Assembly (NCBI RefSeq): GCF_005145025.1
Contig: NZ_CP039695.1
Location: forward strand, 3,457,501 to 3,521,500
DNA: 64,000 bases
DNA from: Novosphingobium sp. EMRT-2
GTDB lineage: Bacteria; Pseudomonadota; Alphaproteobacteria; Sphingomonadales; Sphingomonadaceae
Reading direction: 5' to 3'
Made by a program: the position numbers and the translations under genes. Of this stretch, positions 50,473 to 59,634 are shown piece by piece (position 1 is the stretch's first letter; each line of letters starts with the position of its first letter). Under the pieces are notes generated by a model, which was not told where the DNA came from, did no database searches, and saw nothing but the letters and a program-made list of their open reading frames with translations.

Positions 50473-50686
50473 CCCGCAACGCACACGATTGCGGATCCGG
50501 TGCAGGGAATGGTGCTAGTCGCCCTTCAAGCCGTGGATCAGGCTGAAAAGCGAGGAGTTGCGCTGGATTGGTACTTCGATGCTCGCCCAGCTGATGTCAG
50601 GCAAATGGCGGCCAACCTGCGTAGAGATTCGAACGCGTCGGCGTAACGAATTGAGGCTTTGCGATTCGTCCGCTAGAAGCGCAACC

Positions 50687-51346
50687 ATGATGGCCATGGC
50701 GGTTTCCGAGGCGCGCGGCGAACGAAAAGAGTGGATCTCCATTCTGCTGGTCGATGACCATGTCCTTCTCCGAGAAGGCGTGCGCGCAGTTGTTGAAACG
50801 CAAGACGACATCAAGATCGTCGGCGAGGCAGGGAGTGGCGAGGAGGCCCTGGCCGAATATCGACGCCTGCAGCCCGACATCGTCCTGATGGACCTGCAAA
50901 TGGGGCAGATGTCCGGGCTCGAGGCGATCAAGGCAATCCGCGCAGAGGCGCCTGATGCCAAGATCCTCGTGCTGACCACCTATTCCGGCGACGGCAGGGC
51001 GATGAAGGCTTTGCAACTCGGTGCCGCCGGCTATCTCCTGAAAGCGAGCCTGCGCAAGGAACTGCTCGATGCGATCCGATCCGTACGCCTTGGGGGAAAG
51101 CATCTCGACGCATCGATCGCGTCGGCAATCGCCATGCATGTGCTCGATGAGCCGCTCACCGAGCGGGAGGTTTCAGTCCTGTCGCTTGCGGCGTGGGGCA
51201 ACAGCAACAAGCAGATAGCCTCCCGGCTCGGCATCGGGGAGGAGACAGTCAAAGGTCATATGAGGCAGATCTTCGCGAAACTGGGTGCATCTGACAGGAC
51301 GCACGCCGTCACGATCGCGGCAAAGCGCGGCTTGATCGATCTGTAG
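50687..51346 (+). CDS. NarL/LuxR-type response regulator
   Basis: 219-aa two-component regulator. The receiver domain has Asp23-Asp24 and the phospho-acceptor Asp69 in IVLMDLQMG, with the conserved Thr and Lys in VLTTYSG and GYLLKAS. The C-terminal LuxR helix-turn-helix is LTEREVSVLSLAAWGNSNKQ with IGEETVKGHMRQIFAKLGASDR. No histidine kinase remains next to it; the natural partner is most likely the propeller sensor cut by the IS at 47.0 kb. It may thus be an orphan, depending on phospho-donors or another kinase. Confidence 0.9.
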   Translation: MMAMAVSEARGERKEWISILLVDDHVLLREGVRAVVETQDDIKIVGEAGSGEEALAEYRRLQPDIVLMDLQMGQMSGLEAIKAIRAEAPDAKILVLTTYSGDGRAMKALQLGAAGYLLKASLRKELLDAIRSVRLGGKHLDASIASAIAMHVLDEPLTEREVSVLSLAAWGNSNKQIASRLGIGEETVKGHMRQIFAKLGASDRTHAVTIAAKRGLIDL

Positions 51347-51505
51347 AGGACGGCGGCGTTCGCGCCCCGGCCGGTCGGCTCGAAAATCGGCGTTCCGGTG
51401 CGGTCGCCTGCTCCGTCGATGAATCCGCCGAAGCCCGAGGGTGGGGCGAACGCAGTCGGGGCAGGGGGCTCTCGCCACCCTGCCCAGAGCTAACGAGGCC
51501 GAAAT

Positions 51506-52045
51506 TCAGGCCTTTGCCAGTGCCTTGCGCGCGATGCTTGCGGCAAAGAACGGCGTTTCGCGGCGATTATGGTCGCCACCGGCCGACTGACGTGCCGCAG
51601 CTGCGTCTTCATAGGCGATGCCGTGCTCCTTGATGAAGTCCATGAAGGCATCGGTCGGGTGCGCCGTCACGCTGTTCGAATAGCGCGTGCGGCCATCCTC
51701 GATTCCCTCGGCGCGAAGCTCCCAGATCACATTGACCTGCGTGCGGCCGGCCGCGGTGAACACGTCAGAGATCGAGTTCATTCGGCAATAGGTGGGGGTC
51801 ATTTCCTCGGCGACATAATGCTGCACGACGAGGCCGGTGCCGATCATCTCGACGTTGATCATCATCTGCTGTCCGTCGTCCGACTTGGTGAGACCGCACG
51901 AGACGTGGTCCGGAACGCAGCAGCGTTGATACTCGGCCTCCGATACGGTGAGCAGCCAGTCGGCAATATCGATCTTCCCGATCGGGGCATCGACTTCGGC
52001 TGAATAGGTCGATTCCGATAGAATGGTGTCCTTGAGAACCTTCAT
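51506..52045 (-). CDS. Conserved hypothetical protein, SRPBCC/START-like
   Basis: 179-aa soluble protein. The segment from SAEVDAPIGKIDIADWLLTVSEAEY to about residue 150, with alternate beta strands (YVAEEMTPTYCRMNS, GRTQVNVIWELRAEG, RTRYSNSVTAHPT) and a C-terminal helix, fits the SRPBCC ligand-binding fold, but I cannot name a family. The start at ATG 52045 is favoured by AAGGAAAAGG just upstream; ATG 52060 is possible. It converges on the response regulator with a 159-base space containing no gene. Confidence 0.55.
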   Translation of the reverse strand: MKVLKDTILSESTYSAEVDAPIGKIDIADWLLTVSEAEYQRCCVPDHVSCGLTKSDDGQQMMINVEMIGTGLVVQHYVAEEMTPTYCRMNSISDVFTAAGRTQVNVIWELRAEGIEDGRTRYSNSVTAHPTDAFMDFIKEHGIAYEDAAAARQSAGGDHNRRETPFFAASIARKALAKA

Positions 52046-52443
52046 CGCCTTTTCCTTCATACGGGAAGAAATTGCTTCGGTTGCTTCCGAAAAACGAGGG
52101 TATGACCGATCCGATGACAGGCTCCGGCAAAAGCCGGCTCGATCAAATGGGTCGCTGGTTCTGAGCCTCGAAATCGCCGTCAGTCTAGGCGGTGGGCGGA
52201 GGCCGGAAATCACACCTAGGTTTGCGCGGACCCGTATCAAATGAGCCGCCGGGATGCTTTCCCGGCTAGACCACTGTGAGATATCGGGGGCGGGGCCGGG
52301 CGATCATACTTTGTTATGCCTGTCTCAGGACCTGAGGGCTCCGTACCCCTTCACCATCTCAAATCGGTTCATCGCCTCGACCATGTCTGGCGTCCCCTCA
52401 TGGGCAAATCGCCGGTCGAGACTATCGTCAAGGAGATCGTGTT
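52046..52443. other. Non-coding divergent region before fumC
   Basis: 398 bases with no convincing gene. A compact palindrome CTCAGG-a-CCTGAG lies at 52324-52336, about 108 bases before the fumC start, and could be an operator. Short open frames here only extend the fumC upstream sequence and have no family character. Confidence 0.4.
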
Positions 52444-53844
52444 ATGGCCAATCGCGTGGAATCGGACAGCCTGGGAAAGGTGGAAGTCCCCGCTGATCGT
52501 CTTTGGGGTGCGCAGACGCAGCGCTCTTTGGAGCATTTCTCCATCGGTCAAGACCTGATGCCGCGAGAGATGATCCACGCCTATGCGGTGCTCAAACGTT
52601 GCGTTGCTGTGGTCAATTATGGCGGCGGTCGGCTCGGGCAGAAGCAGCACGACCTCATCGCCGCGGTCTGCGACGAGATCCTTGGTGGCAAACATCAGGA
52701 CATGTTCCAGCTTCACGTCTGGATGACAGGCAGTGGGACGCAGTTCAACATGAACGTGAACGAGGTGATCTCGAACCGCTGCTGTCAGCTCGCGGGAACC
52801 GAACTGGGCTCGAAAAGCCCGGTTCATCCCAATGACCATGTGAACATGTCGCAATCGTCGAACGACAGCTTCCCGTCCGCGATGTATATCGCGGCTGCCG
52901 TTGGCGTGACCGACCGCCTCATCCCCGCCGTGACGGCGCTTCGGGACGCGATTGACGCCAAGTCCAAGGAGTGGAGCGGCATCGTCAAAATCGGCCGCAC
53001 CCACATGCAGGATGCGACCCCGCTCACTCTCGGTCAGGAATGGTCCGGGTACGTCGGACTACTGAGCGATAACCTTGAGCGCGTCCAGGATGCGCTGAAG
53101 GGCGTCTATCACCTCGCGCTGGGTGGCACGGCGGTCGGGACAGGCATCAATGCTGCACCCGGATTTGCCGAGGCTGCTGCCGCAGAGATCGCGCGCTTCA
53201 CGTCCATCCCGTTTGTCAGCGCGCCGAACAAGTTCACGGTCCAGGGCTCGCATGACGCGCTGGTCCATCTTTCGGGCGCGCTCCGTACGGTCGCGACATC
53301 GCTCTACAAGATCGCCAATGATATCCGCATCCTGTCCTGTGGACCTCGCGCCGGCTTCCATGAACTGCTCATCCCGGAAAACGAGCCCGGCTCGTCGATC
53401 ATGCCCGGCAAGGTCAATCCGACCCAGGCGGAGGCTCTCGCGATGCTGGCCGTGCAGGTGATGGCGAATGACGTCGCCGTGGGGTTCGGTGGCGCCAGCG
53501 GCTATCTGGAAATGAATGTCTACAAGCCCTTAATCATTCAGAACATCGCACAGTCCATCACATTGATCACCGATGGGTGCACCAATTTCCGAAAATTCCT
53601 CGTTGAGGGCACGAAGCCTAACCTGAAGAAAATTGGCGAATATGTCGAACAGTCGCTGATGCTTGTGACGGCGCTGGCACCGGTCATCGGCTACGACAAG
53701 GCCTCCCAGATCGCCCATCACGCGATGGACCATGACCAGACGCTGAAGCAAGCGGCGCTCGAGCTGGGCTTCGTATCGGAGGAGGAATTCGAGCGCGTTG
53801 TCGATCCCGCGAAGATGACCAAGCCCTATGTGGCCGCTGGCTAA
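52444..53844 (+). CDS. fumC: Class II fumarate hydratase
   Basis: 466-aa iron-independent fumarase converting fumarate to malate in the citrate cycle. The aspartase/fumarase signature [11 protein letters not shown] is at 316-326 on the mobile loop. Upstream are [35 protein letters not shown] and [23 protein letters not shown] 52444 follows AAGGAG. No truncation is seen. It sits between accessory and mobile remnants. The oxidant-resistant type (no Fe-S) suggests a backup for a class I enzyme, an inference. Confidence 0.95.
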   Translation: MANRVESDSLGKVEVPADRLWGAQTQRSLEHFSIGQDLMPREMIHAYAVLKRCVAVVNYGGGRLGQKQHDLIAAVCDEILGGKHQDMFQLHVWMTGSGTQFNMNVNEVISNRCCQLAGTELGSKSPVHPNDHVNMSQSSNDSFPSAMYIAAAVGVTDRLIPAVTALRDAIDAKSKEWSGIVKIGRTHMQDATPLTLGQEWSGYVGLLSDNLERVQDALKGVYHLALGGTAVGTGINAAPGFAEAAAAEIARFTSIPFVSAPNKFTVQGSHDALVHLSGALRTVATSLYKIANDIRILSCGPRAGFHELLIPENEPGSSIMPGKVNPTQAEALAMLAVQVMANDVAVGFGGASGYLEMNVYKPLIIQNIAQSITLITDGCTNFRKFLVEGTKPNLKKIGEYVEQSLMLVTALAPVIGYDKASQIAHHAMDHDQTLKQAALELGFVSEEEFERVVDPAKMTKPYVAAG

Positions 53845-53996
53845 GGCCCGCTGTCAAATTCGCTCGAAGCGAGCATAGCGACACGGGCCTGGGCTCAATG
53901 CCGCATCCGGTGTCGCCGATGCATCATCGCCAGTGACGCGCGCCCCGGAACTGTGACCGAAATTTGGTTGAGTTCGACGCAAGGATTCGGACGGAC

Positions 53997-54474
53997 ATGA
54001 AGCGCAGCAGGTCCAACGTAGAGCAGATCATCGGGATATTGAAGGAGCAGGAAGCGGGATGGCGACGACGGAGGTATGCCGCCGCCATGGCATCAGCACT
54101 GCCACGCTCTACACATGGAAGCCGAAGTATGGCGGCTTGGAGGTTTCCGAGGCTCGACGCCTGCGAACGCTTGAGGAAGAGAATGCCCGGCTGAAAAACA
54201 CGTTGGCCAAGGCGATCCTCGACAACGCGGTGCTGAAGGATCTGCCGCAAAGAATGGTGACGTCCAGCGCGAGGCGGGAAGGCGCCGCCCGTGCCTGTGA
54301 GCATCATGTGCTAAGCGAGCGTCGGGCATGCCAACTGGTTGGCGTGAGCCGCAGAGTCGTTCGGGATCGTTCCAAGACGCCGGCTCGGCCCGTCTGGGCT
54401 ACCTGCTGACGCGCAAGGGGATGTCGCCCCGCCACGGGAAACTGCTGCGCATGTATCGAGAGGAAGCGAGATAG
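53997..54474 (+). pseudogene. IS3-family element remnant (orfA and fragments of orfB)
   Basis: orfA is recognisable in two frames: MKRSRSNVEQIIGILKEQEAG (from 53997, one base shift near 54056) then ATTEVCRRHGISTATLYTWK and YGGLEVSEARRLR...DNAVLKD (from 54059). orfB start follows (MVTSSARREGAARACEHH, SERRACQLVGVSRR). A later piece, LTRKGMSPRHGKLLRMYREE, belongs to orfB but has lost the intervening sequence and ends in a stop at 54474. The catalytic DDE core is missing, so the element is dead. Confidence 0.8.
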
Positions 54475-54480
54475 CGGCTC

Positions 54481-54832
54481 TTGGACGAAGCAGACAAGCT
54501 GCAGAGGCGATTGGACATGATCTGCCTCGACGGGATCGAGGGAAGGATCACCGCGGAACGATATGACCGCATCATCGCTCCCTGGCGCGAAGAGCGGGCA
54601 CAGGGGTTTTTCCGCCACTCTTCCGAAACACAAGCGCCGTGCCCTCGGCTTGGCTCTATCGAACTGCACGTGGGTTAAAAGATCACTGATTGCCGAATTC
54701 CGCCAACCATTTGAGATGTTGAGGAGTTTTGCACGTCGGGCGCCCAGCCATGAAATCTCGAATTTGGCCGATTCTGCCGAATTCCGAGATTTGGTGACCC
54801 CTACGGGAATCGAACCCGTGTTTCAGCCGTGA
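54481..54832 (+). pseudogene. C-terminal remnant of a large serine recombinase
   Basis: Two overlapping frames carry pieces of the C-terminal coiled-coil region of resolvase/invertase-type recombinases: LDEADKLQRRLDMI..DGIEGRITAERYD (from 54481) and, one frame over, KHKRRALGLALSNCTW followed by FRQPFEML (about 54626-54718). The catalytic N-terminal domain is absent. The second frame runs on through the complement of tRNA-Glu(CTC), giving the tail TPTGIEPVFQP and a stop inside the tRNA. This suggests the tRNA 3' end was an integration site. Confidence 0.6.
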
Positions 54833-54866
54833 GAGGGCCGCGTCCTGACCGCTAGACGAAGGGGCC
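54792..54866 (-). tRNA. tRNA-Glu, anticodon CTC
   Basis: 75 bases including an encoded CCA (54792-54794). The acceptor stem starts GGCCCCT; the anticodon loop is C-T-CTC-A-C; the T arm shows GGTTCGATTCC. It differs from the neighbouring copy in the anticodon first base. It lies 60 bases downstream of tRNA-Glu(TTC) on the same strand, and its 3' end is overrun by the recombinase remnant. Confidence 0.95.
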
Positions 54867-54926
54867 GATGTTGGTCGGGCGGGCGATGAAAAAGCACCAT
54901 GCCGCGCCTGATCGGGCGGAAGCTAG

Positions 54927-55001
54927 TGGTGACCCCTACGGGAATCGAACCCGTGTTTCAGCCGTGAAAGGGCCGCGTCCTGACCGCTAGACGAAGGGGC
55001 C
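54927..55001 (-). tRNA. tRNA-Glu, anticodon TTC
   Basis: 75 bases including an encoded CCA (54927-54929). Almost identical to the adjacent copy but with TTC in the anticodon loop (C-T-TTC-A-C). It lies 80 bases after the recJ stop on the same strand. Confidence 0.96.
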
Positions 55002-55081
55002 ACTGGGCTAGCGCCGCTGGGCAGGACCGCGCCTCTACGGGGGTGAGGCCGGTCCGTCAAGCGCCGATTTCATCATTTTCC

Positions 55082-56857
55082 TCAGTCGGCGAATGCCGCA
55101 TCCTCGACGTGCAATTCGGCGGCGGGGCGGCTACCCCAGTCATCGGTCCGCGCGCGCCCGGCAAGCCAGAGCTGGCGGCCCCTGACGCCATGCAGCAGCG
55201 TCTGCCCCAGCTCGCTGGCGGCGGCGCGGAAGGCGATGGCCTTGAACGACCGGCCATCGGCCCCGCTTGCCACCATGCGGACGTGATCGGTGCCGACGAG
55301 GTCGCACTTGACCAGCCGCACCGGCCCCACGGCGATGCGCGGCCCCGGCCAGCCCACACCGTAAGGCCCGCCGGCTTCGAGCGTGGTGACGAGATCGGGC
55401 GTCAGTCCGCCGGGGTTGAGCGACAGGTCCAGCAGCAGTGATTGCGAGGCGCGCGCCGAAGCGACATCGCGCGCCAGCCGTTCGTCCAGCCAGTCGGCCA
55501 GCCGGGGCAGGGCCGCCGGGTCGATAGTGAGGCCGCAGGCCATGGCATGCCCGCCGCCCGCGACCAGCAGCCCGTTCTCGCGCGCGGCGATGATCGCAGC
55601 GCCCAGGTCCACACCCGCAATCGAACGGCCCGATCCCTTGCCGTTGCCGGCGTCGTCGGCGTCGAGCGCGATGACCAGCGTGGGCTTGCCGGTCTTTTCC
55701 TTGATGCGGCCGGCCACGATTCCGATCACGCCGGGGTGCCAGCCTTCGCCGGCAAGGACATTGACCGCGCGGTTGTGCTGGCCATCGACCTGCATCTCGG
55801 CCGCTTCCTGCACCGCCTGTTCGATGGCCCGCCGTTCGTCGTTGAGCATCGACAACCGCGTCGCGATGTCGCGCGCCTCGTCGGCATCGTTGGTGGTGAG
55901 GAGCCGCACGCCGAGCGAGGAATCGCCGATGCGCCCCGCCGCGTTGATGCGTGGGCCGAGCGCGAAGCCGAGATCGCTGCAGGTGGGCGCGCGATTGAGA
56001 CGGCTGGCGTCGATCAGCGCGGCCAGGCCCGTGTTCTCGCGCCTGGCCATGACCTTGAGACCCTGCGCCACCAGCGCGCGGTTGAGCCCCTTCAGCTGCG
56101 CCACGTCGGCCACGGTGCCCAGCGCGACCAGATCGAGCAGGCGCATCAGGTCCGGCGCCGGGCGGCTCTCGAAATAGCCGCGCGCGCGCAGCGTGCGGAC
56201 CGTGGCGACCGCCAGCAGGAACGCGACGCCGACGGCGGCAAGATGGCCGTGCAGGGCGGCCTCGTCGCTCTCGTCCAGCCGGTTCGGATTGACCAGCGCG
56301 GCGGTGATTGGAAGCTCGGGCGGACATTTGTGGTGATCGACCACGATCACGTCCACGCCTTCGGCATGGGCGGCGGCCAGCGCTTCGTGCGCCATCGCCC
56401 CGCAATCGACCGTCACGATCAGCGAGGACCCTTCGCGCGCCAACCGGACCAGCGCCTCGCCCGATGGGCCATAGCCTTCGAGCAGGCGATCCGGGATATA
56501 GGCGCGCGCCTCCACGCCAAGGTCGCGCAGCAGGCGGATCAGCAGCGCGGCGCTGGTGGCGCCATCGACGTCGTAATCGCCATAGACGGTGATCGCCTCG
56601 CGCGCGGTGACGGCGGAGGCCAGCCTTTCCGCCGCCGCGTCCATGTCGCGGAACAGCGAGGGGTCGGGCATGAAATCGCGCAGGGTGGGGCGGCGGTGGC
56701 GCTCCAGATCCTCGCGCGCGACGCCGCGCGACAGGAGAAGCTGGTTGACGAGATCGTCGGCCAGGCTGCCGTGCCAGCCGCCAAGGTCCATGTTGCCGCC
56801 GCGCCAGCGCCAAGCGAGGCCGGAGAAGGAATGGGTGACAGCGGAAATCGGGATCAT
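55082..56857 (-). CDS. recJ: Single-strand DNA exonuclease RecJ
   Basis: 591-aa DHH-family 5'-3' exonuclease for recombination and mismatch repair. Motif I is VYGDYDVDGATSA (91-103), motif II VTVDCGA, and motif III VVDHHKCP with DHH at 174-176. GPRINAAGRIGD and GGGHAMACGLTI mark the DHHA1 region. The length is normal. Start ATG 56857; 198 bases separate it from the divergent secreted protein gene. Confidence 0.95.
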   Translation of the reverse strand: MIPISAVTHSFSGLAWRWRGGNMDLGGWHGSLADDLVNQLLLSRGVAREDLERHRRPTLRDFMPDPSLFRDMDAAAERLASAVTAREAITVYGDYDVDGATSAALLIRLLRDLGVEARAYIPDRLLEGYGPSGEALVRLAREGSSLIVTVDCGAMAHEALAAAHAEGVDVIVVDHHKCPPELPITAALVNPNRLDESDEAALHGHLAAVGVAFLLAVATVRTLRARGYFESRPAPDLMRLLDLVALGTVADVAQLKGLNRALVAQGLKVMARRENTGLAALIDASRLNRAPTCSDLGFALGPRINAAGRIGDSSLGVRLLTTNDADEARDIATRLSMLNDERRAIEQAVQEAAEMQVDGQHNRAVNVLAGEGWHPGVIGIVAGRIKEKTGKPTLVIALDADDAGNGKGSGRSIAGVDLGAAIIAARENGLLVAGGGHAMACGLTIDPAALPRLADWLDERLARDVASARASQSLLLDLSLNPGGLTPDLVTTLEAGGPYGVGWPGPRIAVGPVRLVKCDLVGTDHVRMVASGADGRSFKAIAFRAAASELGQTLLHGVRGRQLWLAGRARTDDWGSRPAAELHVEDAAFAD

Positions 56858-57055
56858 GATCCGGATGCGCTAGCCTATTGCCAAACGACCGCAAAGCGGT
56901 TGACTGTAATCAATGGCGGACAATGCCTTGAGTCACATAATCCGGCGCAAAAGAACGCCATGATGGTCGCACTGGATCACACGCGGGTTGCCGGCTTTTC
57001 CCGGTTCTCGCCCTGCCACCATAGATGACCACGACGGATGACCACGGGGGATGAC

Positions 57056-58297
57056 ATGGGCAATCTGATGACGACGAAGCGGATGCTGGCCTGCTGCGGC
57101 CTGTTGCTGATCGCCGGTGGCGGCGTGCTGACCGCGCAGAACGCGGCCGCCCCGGTCGCGCGCTACGAGATGCGCGCCGGCACTATATCCGGCATGGCGG
57201 GGATGCGCGGCGGTGGCATGGGCGCCGCGCTGGGCATGGCCTTTGGCGGCGGCGGTGGCGCGCAGCACGAACTGTGGCTGGAACTCGGCTCCAGCCGCAC
57301 CGCGCCCGATGGCAAGCCCAAGGCGGACCATTTCATGCCGGCCGGCGCGCGGCTGGGCAAGTCGGTGGCGCTGAAGACGCCGGAGCGCACGCCAACCGCG
57401 CCGGGCGAGACGCATTTCGAGCGGCCCACCGGACGGATGCTGATCTTCTGGGGCTGCGGGGAACACGCGCCCAAGGGGCAGCCGGTCATTATCGATTTCG
57501 CCAAGGTCGCGGCGGGGCAGATGCCGCCGGGCCTGTGGTCCAGCGCGGTGCCGCTCGATCGCTATGTCACGCCGGCCAACAGCCGCACCTATGGCCAGTG
57601 GCCGTCGGATGATGGCAAGTCGGCCCGGCCCGACAGCTCGCTGATCGGCGCGCATCGTATCGCTGGCAATTACGCGCCCGACATCAACTTCACGCTGACC
57701 AAGGATTTCATGGGAGCCTTGCAGGGATCGTCGGCCACGCAGCCGAGCGGTGCCACGCTGCTGCGCTGGAACGCCTTGCCCGGCGCGACCGGTTATCACG
57801 CCTCGATCATCGGGGGGAAGCAGGGCGGGCGTGGCAGCAACCAGCCGGTGGATATCGTGTGGTGGTCGTCCAGCGCGACGCGCGAGTTCGGTGGCGGTCT
57901 GGCGGACTGGCTGGCGCCGGCCACCGTCGCGCGGCTGGTCGCCAACCGCACCGTGCTGTCGCCACAGACGACGACCTGCACCGTGCCGGCCGAGGTCAAG
58001 CAGGCCGCGCCCGACTATATGTTCGGTTCGATCTACGCTTATGGTCCGGAGGAGGACTTCGCCTATCCGCCGCGTCCCGCCGATCCCAAAATCGCGTGGA
58101 AGCCGGAATGGACCGCGCGTATTCGCCACCGTTCGATGACGGGATTCCTTGTCGGCATGGAAGGCCTTGGCGCGGCGAACGGGGCGCAGCCGCAGCGCGA
58201 ATGCCCAACCAAGCCGAAGAAGCGTGGCCTTGGCGGGCTGGGTGGGCTGATCGGCGGCGCGCTGGGCGCACCCACGGGCGGTCAGGACGGCTGCTGA
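57056..58297 (+). CDS. Secreted protein of unknown function with Gly/Met-rich segment
   Basis: 413-aa exported protein. The signal peptide (LACCGLLLIAGGGVLTAQNA) is followed by a short Gly/Met-rich stretch (SGMAGMRGGGMGAALGMAFGG) that could be flexible or membrane-seeking. The rest is beta-rich, with segments like RMLIFWGCGEHAPKGQP and LRWNALPGATGYHASIIG, and the end is Lys/Gly-rich (KKRGLGGLGGLIGGALG). ATG 57056 is preceded by five G at a proper distance. No family is recognised. It is followed six bases later by the flavodoxin-like gene. Confidence 0.65.
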   Translation: MGNLMTTKRMLACCGLLLIAGGGVLTAQNAAAPVARYEMRAGTISGMAGMRGGGMGAALGMAFGGGGGAQHELWLELGSSRTAPDGKPKADHFMPAGARLGKSVALKTPERTPTAPGETHFERPTGRMLIFWGCGEHAPKGQPVIIDFAKVAAGQMPPGLWSSAVPLDRYVTPANSRTYGQWPSDDGKSARPDSSLIGAHRIAGNYAPDINFTLTKDFMGALQGSSATQPSGATLLRWNALPGATGYHASIIGGKQGGRGSNQPVDIVWWSSSATREFGGGLADWLAPATVARLVANRTVLSPQTTTCTVPAEVKQAAPDYMFGSIYAYGPEEDFAYPPRPADPKIAWKPEWTARIRHRSMTGFLVGMEGLGAANGAQPQRECPTKPKKRGLGGLGGLIGGALGAPTGGQDGC

Positions 58298-58303
58298 CCG
58301 CGG

Positions 58304-58783
58304 ATGCTGGCGATCGTATGGCATAGCAGGACCGGCGCGGCGCAGGCGCTGGCACAGGCCGCCTGCGATGGTGCCGCGCGCGGCGGGCCGGTTCGCATGG
58401 TTGCCGCTGTTGATGCCGGGCCGGAATTGCTGCTCAACGCCGACGGCTATCTGTTCTGTTGCCCGGAGAACCTCGGGGCGATGACCGGGGCCATGAAGGA
58501 GTTCTTCGATTGCGCCTACTACCCGTTGCTGGGGCGGATCGAGGGGCGGCCATATGCGACGATCATTTCCGCCGGATCGGACGGGGAAGGCGCGCTGAGG
58601 CAGATCGACCGGATCGCCACCGGCTGGCGGTTGCGCCGCGTGGCCGATCCTTTCACTGTCCTGCTCGATGCGCAGACGCCGGAATGCATCCAGGCGACGA
58701 AGACCGTGCCGCCGGAACACCTCGAAGCGGCCGGGGCGCTGGGAGAAGCGCTGTCGCGGGGGCTGGAGATGGGGATATTCTGA
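58304..58783 (+). CDS. Flavodoxin/FMN-reductase-like protein
   Basis: 159-aa protein of flavodoxin fold. The phosphate-binding loop is VWHSRTGAAQALA (5-17). CPENLGAMTGAMKEFFDCAYY resembles the FMN-contacting loop of NADPH-dependent FMN reductases and WrbA-like proteins. It is likely an FMN-binding redox protein; the partner is unknown. It starts six bases after the secreted protein stop. Confidence 0.75.
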   Translation: MLAIVWHSRTGAAQALAQAACDGAARGGPVRMVAAVDAGPELLLNADGYLFCCPENLGAMTGAMKEFFDCAYYPLLGRIEGRPYATIISAGSDGEGALRQIDRIATGWRLRRVADPFTVLLDAQTPECIQATKTVPPEHLEAAGALGEALSRGLEMGIF

Positions 58784-58893
58784 AGGCCGCCCGCCATGCC
58801 GGGACGTTGTTCAAGTCGGTCCAAAGTCGGGATGGACCCGCCGTGGTGCGGTGATACCATCGGTTTGGTGCAGGGTGTGCGGGAGAGCAGGCA

Positions 58894-59634
58894 TTGACGG
58901 GTGAGCGAACGAAGGGCCAAAGCCGGCTTGCCGCGCTGCTGTTCGACCCGGAAGCACGGCCCGACGCGGGGCAGATCGCGGATCTCTCGGCACTGCACGG
59001 GCGTTTTTCCGTTTCCAACTGGTCCGATGAGCATGCCGGCATCGTGGAACTGCTGCACGAGGGGCTGACCTTCGACATGGGGCATTTGTGCCCAGCCCAG
59101 GCGCTCCACATTGACGGGTTGGCGCATCGGGTGGAACTGCCGCAAGGCCTTGACGTGGATGCACTGTGCGCCGTCGATCTGCTGCCGGCGCCGCACCTCG
59201 CGGGTGCTGGCAGGTTGTTGCCCGTGCTTCGGGTACTGGCGGACCTGCTCATCGATCTGACCGCCCTGCCGGGATTGCGGGCCGTGGCGTGGTGTCCCGC
59301 CCGCACGGTCATGTCGCCGGCATGGTTCACCGAGGCTTGTGGCGCGTGGCTTGCGGGTGGACCGTTCCCGGCGCTGGCGTTGACGGCGCTCTTCCGGGGA
59401 CGGGATGGCGGCATCGCCAGCGAGGGGCTGGCGTTCCTGACAGGGCAGGAGTTCGCGTTGCGTCCGCGACCTGGCGTTTCGCCCGATCAGGATGCGCGCG
59501 TGGCGGTGCGGCTTACGGACTGGCTGGTCGCGCACGGGCGCGTGGACGCGCCTTGCGATGCCTTGCTGCCCGGTGGTGGCGCGGTGCGCATCGAGCCTGA
59601 CGACAACGATACGCTTCTGGTCCGGTGCCGCTGA
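58894..59634 (+). CDS. Unknown protein paired with the AHH nuclease gene
   Basis: 246-aa soluble protein starting at TTG 58894, with GGGAGAG upstream. It has no signal peptide. Its middle and C-terminal part (AWCPARTVMSPAWFTEACGAWL, LTALFRGRDGGIASEGLAFLTGQEFAL) faintly recalls the DUF4261-type domain found among candidate immunity proteins, but this is a weak impression. The stop overlaps the AHH nuclease start by ten bases, so the pair is translationally coupled. If the second gene is a toxin, this one would be a natural immunity or chaperone candidate. Confidence 0.55.
   Translation: MTGERTKGQSRLAALLFDPEARPDAGQIADLSALHGRFSVSNWSDEHAGIVELLHEGLTFDMGHLCPAQALHIDGLAHRVELPQGLDVDALCAVDLLPAPHLAGAGRLLPVLRVLADLLIDLTALPGLRAVAWCPARTVMSPAWFTEACGAWLAGGPFPALALTALFRGRDGGIASEGLAFLTGQEFALRPRPGVSPDQDARVAVRLTDWLVAHGRVDAPCDALLPGGGAVRIEPDDNDTLLVRCR

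Noticed and set aside
52254..52558. Short open frames upstream of fumC
   Set aside because: They overlap the fumC start in other frames and show no family pattern or ribosome-binding site.
54785..54832. Coding tail TPTGIEPVFQP at the recombinase remnant
   Set aside because: These residues come from the complement of tRNA-Glu(CTC) and are not evidence of a domain.
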